In this document: one piece after another, positions 58,305 to 64,000 of the stretch
Layout of the letters: the number at the start of each line of letters is the position of its first letter
Position numbering within the stretch: the first letter of the stretch is position 1
Source: Cinnamomum chago
Taxonomy: Eukaryota; Streptophyta; Magnoliopsida; Laurales; Lauraceae
Direction of reading: 5' to 3'
DNA length: 64,000 nt
Assembly: GCA_038049695.1 (NCBI GenBank)
Contig: CP142453.1
Coordinates: 116,910,001-116,974,000, forward strand
Position numbers and translations under genes: made by a program
The notes under the pieces: generated by a model
What the model saw: the letters and a program-made list of their open reading frames with translations, nothing else
The model's database searches: none
Told to the model about the DNA's origin: nothing

Positions 58305-60830
58305 CTAGTGAAATCTTGACTTGCGTGGCTTCTTATCAAATTCATCTATTACCAACTCTATGTCGACTTCATTAGCAAATTCTCTTTCGATGTAAATAAC
58401 CATGCAATCCGCGAGAAACTCGTCATCCATCTTGTTACGGAGTCGTGTTTTGACAAGTTTCATAGCTGAGAAGGCTCGTTCGGCAGTCGCTGTGGAAACA
58501 GGAAGAGTCAAGACAAGACGAATCAATATATCAATCAAATGATAAATAGTTGACTTTTCTGTTTCAATTAAAGCTCGACATAACTCAGAAATGGTAGACA
58601 ATTTCTGAAAACGGGGATGACGATGCACATCAAGCTTATAATGTTGCAATTGACTTCTCAAAATATGTATCTCTTGCTCCGTGAAGTCTTCACAATAAAA
58701 CTTCTCAGCGAGCTTGTAAATATAATCAATATGAAAGTACTTAAAAGCATCTTTCGGGTCCAAAGCCTAACTAAGAGAAAGAAGCTCAATTGCCTCCTCA
58801 AAGAATCTACTCTTCAACTCCAGCAACTGGAAATCTATTACAGCATTGAAAATAGCAACGCGATAATGATGCTCAACTGTAATACAATCATTCTGTTGGC
58901 AAGAACGGCGTGTACTAATCATATGACGAGAACTCATATCAGGAATATCAATGTCATGTTTTATACAAAAATAAATCACATCCTCAAGGAAGCTACCCCA
59001 ACATGTTTCTCTCAACTCTTGAAGAAGTTCATTTGTACTTGAGACTAAACCCATGGCATTTAGAATGTCTTGTGACTTTACTTGCAAAGCTTTACATAGT
59101 ATATTTGTGATTCCCATAGTCTTATGCAATAAATGAAACATGAAGACAAATTCAAAATTTCTCATAGCAACATAAGAACCCTTAGCTTCTCCACGCATAG
59201 TGTTACTAGACCCATTCTTCATGATGCTTTCAAGAACCGTGCAAGTCGCATCATACATCTCTATTAAGCTACAAACAGATTCATAGTGAGAGCTCCATCG
59301 AGTATCTCCAGCTCGTTGCAATGTGCGAACTTGATTAGCACCCCGTCCACTATCAAGCACACCACTTGCCAACAAATTATCGATTTCTATTTTTCGAGCT
59401 TTCTCCAACTCTTTCTTCCGCTTAGGCGTAACATGGAGATTAACAATGGATGCCAACTTCGAAAAGAATAACCAAACGTCTGGCACATCTTTAGAAGCCG
59501 CAACTAATGCAAGATGTAGTCGATGCGCAAAACAATGCACATAATATGCATAAGGACACTCCTTAAGAAATAGTGCTTGTAATCCATTCCATTGACCACG
59601 CATATTACTAGCACCATCATAACCCTGGCCTCTCATATTTCCAATAAGCAAATTCTTGTGAGCAAGAACATTGGAAATCTCTTCTTTCAAGGTTAACGCA
59701 GAAGTGTCTTCAACACCAACAATAGCAAAAAAACTTTCTCTAACAAAACCACCACGATCAACAAATCGTAGAATAATGACCATTTGTTCTCTATGTGAAT
59801 TATCTTGTGCTTCATCCACAAGGATACAAAACTTTGCATCACCAACATCTTCGCGTATTTTCTTTCTCACATTTTCGGCAAATATATGCAAAAGTGTTTT
59901 CTGAATACTATGTGAGGTATACTTGGCATTTCCTGGACAATCACGTACTATTTCGGCAACTTTCTTGTTCAACATTTTTGAAAACTCGAACATTGCAATG
60001 AAGTTTCCACAATTCTTTGATTTTTTTGATTCATCTTGTCCTCTAAAAGGAAACCCTTGTAGTGCAAGCATCCGAATACATTGAATAACATTTCGGAGAA
60101 GCAACCGATTATTTACAATTACTTCTTTAGAAAGTGTATTGAAAACAGTATCTATATGTCGAAAAGGATTCATTAGATTCTCACAATACATTGTCGCCGA
60201 CCTATGTGGAGAACAAAGACCACCTTCATGTTTCAAAAAAGGACACTTCTTCCCATTGTTAACCTTCTTCCAATTCTGAAACCCATCAATGGTAAATACC
60301 GGATGCTTCGGAGGATTTGTTTCAAAGAGAAAGCAATAAAAACAATATGCTCTATCCTTGTGGAGTGAATATTCTAGCCAAGGGAATAGTTTCTACCAAT
60401 TAGTGTTGAACCGTCGACCTTGCTTTCCAAATATGGTCACCGGATAATCTTTTTCTTTCTCATGAGTAGGTCGACAAGGTCCCATTCTAAGATAAGCTGC
60501 CCGAACTTCATCATGTTTGTTAAGCGGGTATTCATATATAGCAATGCGTTTACCCGGATCACATTCAAATGAAGAAGTGACATCAACTTCCATAGGTGCA
60601 ACTTCTTGAGCTTTGGAAGAATGTTCAACTACGATTCTTTGGACTCGAAAAGAAGGTTCAACTCCTTCAATTTCAACAACTTGAACTTTGGTAGGACGTC
60701 GCTCATCCTCATCAAGTTTTGAAATATCAGGAATAGATGTGGAAGTTTTGCCGCTTTCAGATTTATCATCTTTTCTCTTATAGAATGATAGAAGAGTTAT
60801 TGGTTTTTTGGGCGTTTGATGATGCGACAT
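58305..60830 (-). pseudogene. hAT transposase (TTF-type zinc finger, DUF4371, hAT dimerisation), two in-frame TAG codons
   Basis: From the ATG at 60828-60830 a single frame of 842 codons runs to the stop at 58305. It is broken only by TAG at 60393-60395 (codon 146) and 58767-58769 (codon 688). The TTF-type finger is around residues 150-200 (WLEYSLHKDRAYCFYCFLFE). A DUF4371 region follows, with FCILVDEAQDNSHREQM; the Asp near residue 339 is a candidate catalytic residue. The hAT C-terminal dimerisation motif, TATAERAFSAMKLVKTRL, is at about 780-797. The enzyme would cut and paste the element from its CAGGGGC ends. It resembles the plant proteins often named zinc finger MYM-type protein 1-like. 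With two nonsense codons it is probably inactive here, unless they are read through or spliced out. Confidence 0.85.
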
Positions 60831-62220
60831 TATAACCTAAGATAGTAAATAATCATCAATATACAATACATAAGACCAGTTTTAATTTTTTTTTCCTAAG
60901 AATCTCTTGTATTGTGAAAACCTAATGCCTCACAAATCAATCCATGACGGACAAATAACACACCTGGGTAACAAATCAATCCCTCACAAATAACCCATAA
61001 CAGGGACAAATAACATTCCAGAGAAGGCAAAGTATCATGCAACCAAGTATAAAACAACAACAACAATGGTGATGATGATGGTAATCAGATACTCAGATGG
61101 TTTGCATTACCTTCACCCCCTATTTCCATCCATTGAAGATGTCTCTGTTTTCCAAGATTTGAAAGTTAATCAAGATAAAGGGGTATACAAATGGATTGTT
61201 TAATTTTACACAAACCAAGGATGACGTATACAAAAGACATGGTGGATTGATGCTGGGAACTTGCGCTATATTACCAACAAAAGAAGTATCTACAAGTAGC
61301 TTTTAGGATCACAAAAATTCACAAAACAGAGACACTTCATCCAAATTGCCCAAAAGGGGACTACTACTAGTGGTCCTTAACCCATCATAAAAACAAGTTT
61401 GGATGGACCATTCATGAATTAGGGCTAAGATGGGTCGGGTTGTAACCACAACAATATGTTATATTATTTGGTAGATTTGTAACCTATAGACCAAATTAAC
61501 CAAATCTGTGAATAGATCCTATCAATGGGCACAGCCAATTCAGGCACCTGAGGCCAGCCCAAGTTCTACCTTGGGCCTCAAACTTCATAATCTGGTATGA
61601 GCTCAAGCCGTAACCTAAAGCAGCCAATGAGGCTAAATTGGGCCTGTTCAACCTGCATTTGGGTCCGTTTAAGTCTGGTCTGAACATTCAATCGGTTCCA
61701 TCAGGGTGGACCTAGATCCAGGTTAAGGGTTTGAAACCCGTAACGTCTGAGACCTGGGCCTTGGGTATTTAGATCAATGGACTCATTATGCTCCTAATTT
61801 GTATCTTATATTTATTTATACAGTATATATGAAATAAAACAACGTATATATGCCATAGTAAAAGTAATTTTTTATGATTGTCTGAGATTTAATTTTCTTT
61901 CTTATCAATTTGGGCTCAGTCGGTCAGTCCTAAAGCCCAGACTCACATCCACATGTGTAATGGGCCTTACACACAAAGTACCAGCACAGGTGTACACAAA
62001 TCACCCATGTGCCCAGTAGTATTTTAAGTGATCCATACTTCCAAGGTCCAAGCAACTCCCAAAGCCATAAAACCACCAACAAAGAATAATTTTCCAATGT
62101 GCCCATGCCAAATTACTGCCATTGGCCAGCCTGGAGCCCTTAATTATCAATGGCCAATGTAGCCCCATGACCTCAGACCTCAGTTAGATGCTGCCATTGT
62201 GCAGTCACGAGCCACAATCA
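60831..62220. other. hAT interior upstream of the transposase
   Basis: The transposase promoter should lie here, reading leftward, but no clear TATA was fixed. The right half (about 61500-62220) is CCA/GGC-rich and differs in texture from the AT-rich left half. It leads into the lipid transfer protein fragment, so it may be captured host flank. Confidence 0.45.
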
Positions 62221-62234
62221 TGGCCATTGCCATC

Positions 62235-62241
62235 TATAAAA
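62235..62241 (+). promoter_or_regulatory. TATA box of the captured lipid transfer protein fragment
   Basis: TATAAAA lies 57 bp upstream of the ATG at 62292, a spacing compatible with a short leader. It sits inside the hAT transposon and faces opposite to the transposase. Confidence 0.6.
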
Positions 62242-62291
62242 GGGTGATCTGGTAGACCCCAAGTGAGAAAGAATCAATTGACGATGATGTC

Positions 62292-62542
62292 ATGATGAGG
62301 GGAAAGATGGCAATGGTGGTGGTGTTGTTGGCTGCTGTTGTGATGGGGAGTGGGATTGTGGGGTCCAGCCGTCCAGGGCAGATGGCCTGTGCAACATCCC
62401 CATCAAGGGTTTGATGTCCTGCAAGCCTTCCGTTAGTGGCCTAAAGGGTGTGGACTGTGGAGCCCACTGCTGCAGGGTCAATCATGAGGAGGAGAAAACC
62501 CACAAGAAAAAACCCAACAAAACCCATGTTTCAGTGATTTAG
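62292..62542 (+). pseudogene. DIR1-like lipid transfer protein fragment, frameshifted, inside the hAT element
   Basis: From the ATG at 62292 one frame encodes a signal-peptide-like start (MMRGKMAMVVVLLAAVVMGS). A shift between about 62360 and 62387 moves the reading to another frame. That frame continues ADGLCNIPIKGLMSCKPSVS, then CGAHCCRVNH, to a TAG at 62540-62542. Signal peptide, then LCN..GLMSCKPSV, then CC is the pattern of DIR1-type (LTP_2) lipid transfer proteins, which carry lipids in the apoplast and act in systemic defence signalling. The C-terminal cysteines after CC are absent and the tail is basic and unrelated, so only a first part was captured or survives. It is not a working gene. 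Identification rests on a short motif. Confidence 0.55.
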
Positions 62543-62640
62543 TCATCATCCAAAGAGAGAATGATAAGGAGGAGAAAACCCATAAGAAAGGGGAGGGGGG
62601 GGGGGGGAAACCATGTTTCAGTCATCAAACACATGAAAAA
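62484..62640. repeat. ~83-bp tandem duplication and G-run
   Basis: AGGAGGAGAAAACCCA occurs near 62486 and 62569, and ACCCATGTTTCAGT-like sequence follows each, giving a period of about 83 bp. A poly-G run lies at about 62592-62608. All are within the hAT right part. Confidence 0.75.
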
Positions 62641-62950
62641 GGGAAAAATGAAAGAAAAGGGACAGAGACAACCTTTCCAGCAGACCAGCACCACCCTTGT
62701 TTGTTAGTTGTTACAACAAAGCCAAAGGTGAAGACGGTGAAGCACTGAAGCAGAAGAGGATGAGTCTATGAGAGGTAACAGAGAAAAGGGATAGAGAATA
62801 AAAAAAAAAGGGTTTTGACTTTTTTGAGAGTTGAGTTGTGGGCCTTGTGGCCTGTGAGATCGGGCTCAAAATTCAAAATCTATTTTTTTTTTGGGCTGAA
62901 AGCTTGGGTGGGCTGCAGCCACCCTAGGCCCCCCCTTTGATCCGCCCCTG

Positions 62951-63680
62951 GCCATGTGGTCCCTACACCCAAGATTTCCCAAACTGTTATAGATATTAAT
63001 TTCAGTCAGCAATAAGGACTAGTTTCTTGTTTTTCTTTCATTTAATTAAGGTAATTAAAGAGATCTTTATTTTGTAGAAAAGTTCAAACTTGATACGTGG
63101 GAAAGATTATGTATACGTATCTAAGAGGTATAGTTATCAATATCGGGCACGTTTGGTAAACAAGAAGGAATCCTTAATCCAAAGGATTCCTTTGTTCAAG
63201 GATTCCTTTGTTCCTCCACAACAATGCAATCAATCTTCTTTGAGGATTTTTGAAGTGAAGAATCATTGCATTCTAGATTTGAGAAACATGCAGGCGGAGT
63301 CACTTTTATAGCTTATGTGCTTCTTTGCCTTGTTAATTTGTAAAATTCAATGAGAGGAGGTGGAGACAGAGGAATTAATGGAAAAGAAGATTTTTTTATA
63401 GACTTAGAGGATTTAAAAAATCAACCTTCACTTTTCATCTCTTCACGCAAACTTGAGTTTTCTTCAATATCAAGGAATATCAAAGAGGATTCCTCTCCGA
63501 CAATATTACCCAAACATGCCCTAAGTGACAGGTCAACACTTTTTCATTCGAAATTTCGGTCTGTCCCGTATATTTCGGCCAAAATGACCGAAGTGTGCCG
63601 AAATGACGTTCGAGGGTATTCATAAAAATAAAATAAACTGAAGGGGTTAAATGAAATAAAACCCCTTAAACCGCCCCGAA
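62951..63680. other. Region between the hAT transposon and the next possible gene
   Basis: Contains the MITE-like element at 63145-63521, reported separately. On either side are short unique-looking stretches with no coding evidence. Confidence 0.5.
63145..63521. mobile_element. MITE-like element with GGGCAYGTTTGG termini
   Basis: The left end, GGGCACGTTTGGTAA, and the right end, TTACCCAAACATGCCC, are inverted with two differences. AAGGAATCC/GGATTCCTT motifs occur near both ends, including a duplicated AAGGATTCCTTTGTTC. The 377-bp element is non-coding. Such termini are frequent among plant MITEs, but no flanking duplication is convincing, so the superfamily stays open. Confidence 0.55.
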
Positions 63681-63689
63681 ACCCTTTTT

Positions 63690-63791
63690 CTCCCCTTCTG
63701 CTGAAACGAACTTCCCTCTCGCCTCTCGCCGCCTCTCGATCTCAGCAGCCAAGCAATCGCCGGACTCCAGAGCTAAGCCAACCAGTCGCAG
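63690..63791 (+). other. Possible 5' non-coding first exon of a gene beyond the window
   Basis: A CT- and CG-rich block (CTCTCGCCTCTCGCCGCCTC, then CTCAGCAGCCAAGC) ends in GTCGCAG followed by the donor-like GTGCCAG at 63792. Downstream sequence turns T-rich like an intron. This resembles a plant 5' UTR exon with an intron before the start codon. No ATG-initiated frame supports it within the window. Confidence 0.3.
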
Positions 63792-64000
63792 GTGCCAGGT
63801 TCACACTATTCTTCTTCTTCTTCTTCTGCTTCTGCTTCAGTTATTCAATTCTCTGTGTAAACTCATATGTAATAAATCAATACAAGATTTTGGTTCATTG
63901 ATGTGTATATAAATATTAGTCGTGAACAAACAAGCCCTAGCGGTAAAAGCAGCAAAAATCAATCATGTAGTTTATTTATTTGCTTGTTTTTCCTTGTATC
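63792..64000. other. Intron-like sequence at the right edge
   Basis: A T-rich stretch with a (CTT)n repeat near 63810-63826 and no coding frame. It is consistent with the first intron of the gene suggested at 63690-63791. Confidence 0.3.

Larger units (their letters stand above)
57602..62950 (-). mobile_element. Autonomous-type hAT transposon, complete ends
   Basis: The left end begins CAGGGGCAGATCTAG, and the right end, read inward on the minus strand, begins CAGGGGCGGATCAAAG; 11 of the first 12 bases agree. The flanking 8-mers are GCCGTGTG (57594-57601) and GCCATGTG (62951-62958), a target duplication with one mismatch. The 5,349-bp interior carries a TTF-finger/hAT transposase on the minus strand (58305-60830). 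A 2.1-kb segment upstream of the transposase includes a host-like lipid transfer protein fragment. Both the 8-bp duplication and the CAGGG-type terminus are classical for hAT. Confidence 0.88.

Noticed and set aside
60236..60236. Transposase start near 60236
   Set aside because: That codon is TTG; the frame is open upstream to TAG at 60393-60395 and contains the TTF-type finger, so the real start is the ATG at 60830.
62292..62413. Functional lipid transfer protein gene
   Set aside because: The signal-peptide frame stops shortly after the frameshift, and the cysteines expected after CC are missing.
1..64000. tRNA, rRNA, riboswitch or bacterial-type features
   Set aside because: No cloverleaf with intact A and B boxes, no rRNA-like segments, and the window is eukaryotic nuclear DNA.

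Overview
This is a window of plant nuclear DNA, almost certainly from an angiosperm. The genes have GT-AG introns, the proteins are plant-type, and transposable elements fill most of the space. Introns reach 10 kb, and short motifs such as GTGGGCCCCAC recur in the non-coding DNA. A magnoliid or another lineage with inflated introns would fit, but that is a guess. There are no operons, CRISPR arrays or bacterial features, and I saw no tRNA or rRNA gene.

About 2.7-45.6 kb, + strand: the 3' three quarters of one gene, CPSF160 (the largest subunit of the cleavage and polyadenylation specificity factor). I could place 20 exons (2763-45630), which join in frame to about 1,120 codons ending in TGA. 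The 5' exons (roughly 320 residues by comparison with the Arabidopsis protein) lie left of the window. An antisense L1-type LINE (1 to about 2040) sits in the intron at the left edge.

The introns hold nearly all the mobile DNA. Three long solo LTRs with Tekay/Del-like termini have perfect 5-bp target duplications (5565-7704, 30838-33090, 33472-37508). The third contains a nested non-autonomous hAT element made of TATCGG palindromes (36024-37175). There are also a degenerate copia reverse transcriptase, LINE 3' remnants, a retroposed insert with a 16-bp duplication, and several foldback or MITE-like elements (10671-11317, 23373-24357, 27620-27931).

About 45.6-52.1 kb: intergenic DNA without a recognisable gene. 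52327-53754, + strand: an intact single-exon gene for a 475-residue DUF3475/DUF668 protein of the PSK-SIMULATOR-like family. 53.8-57.6 kb: intergenic.

57602-62950: a complete autonomous-type hAT transposon, with CAGGGGC termini and a 7-of-8 target duplication. Its transposase lies on the minus strand in one frame broken by only two TAG codons. Behind the transposase, in the opposite orientation, it carries what looks like a captured promoter and first exon of a DIR1-like lipid transfer protein gene, now frameshifted. To its right are a MITE-like element (63145-63521) and a possible 5' non-coding exon of a further gene at the window edge.

The two host genes have no evident functional link. 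The main story is how an essential RNA-processing gene tolerates many nested insertions, and how a hAT element has picked up a host gene fragment.
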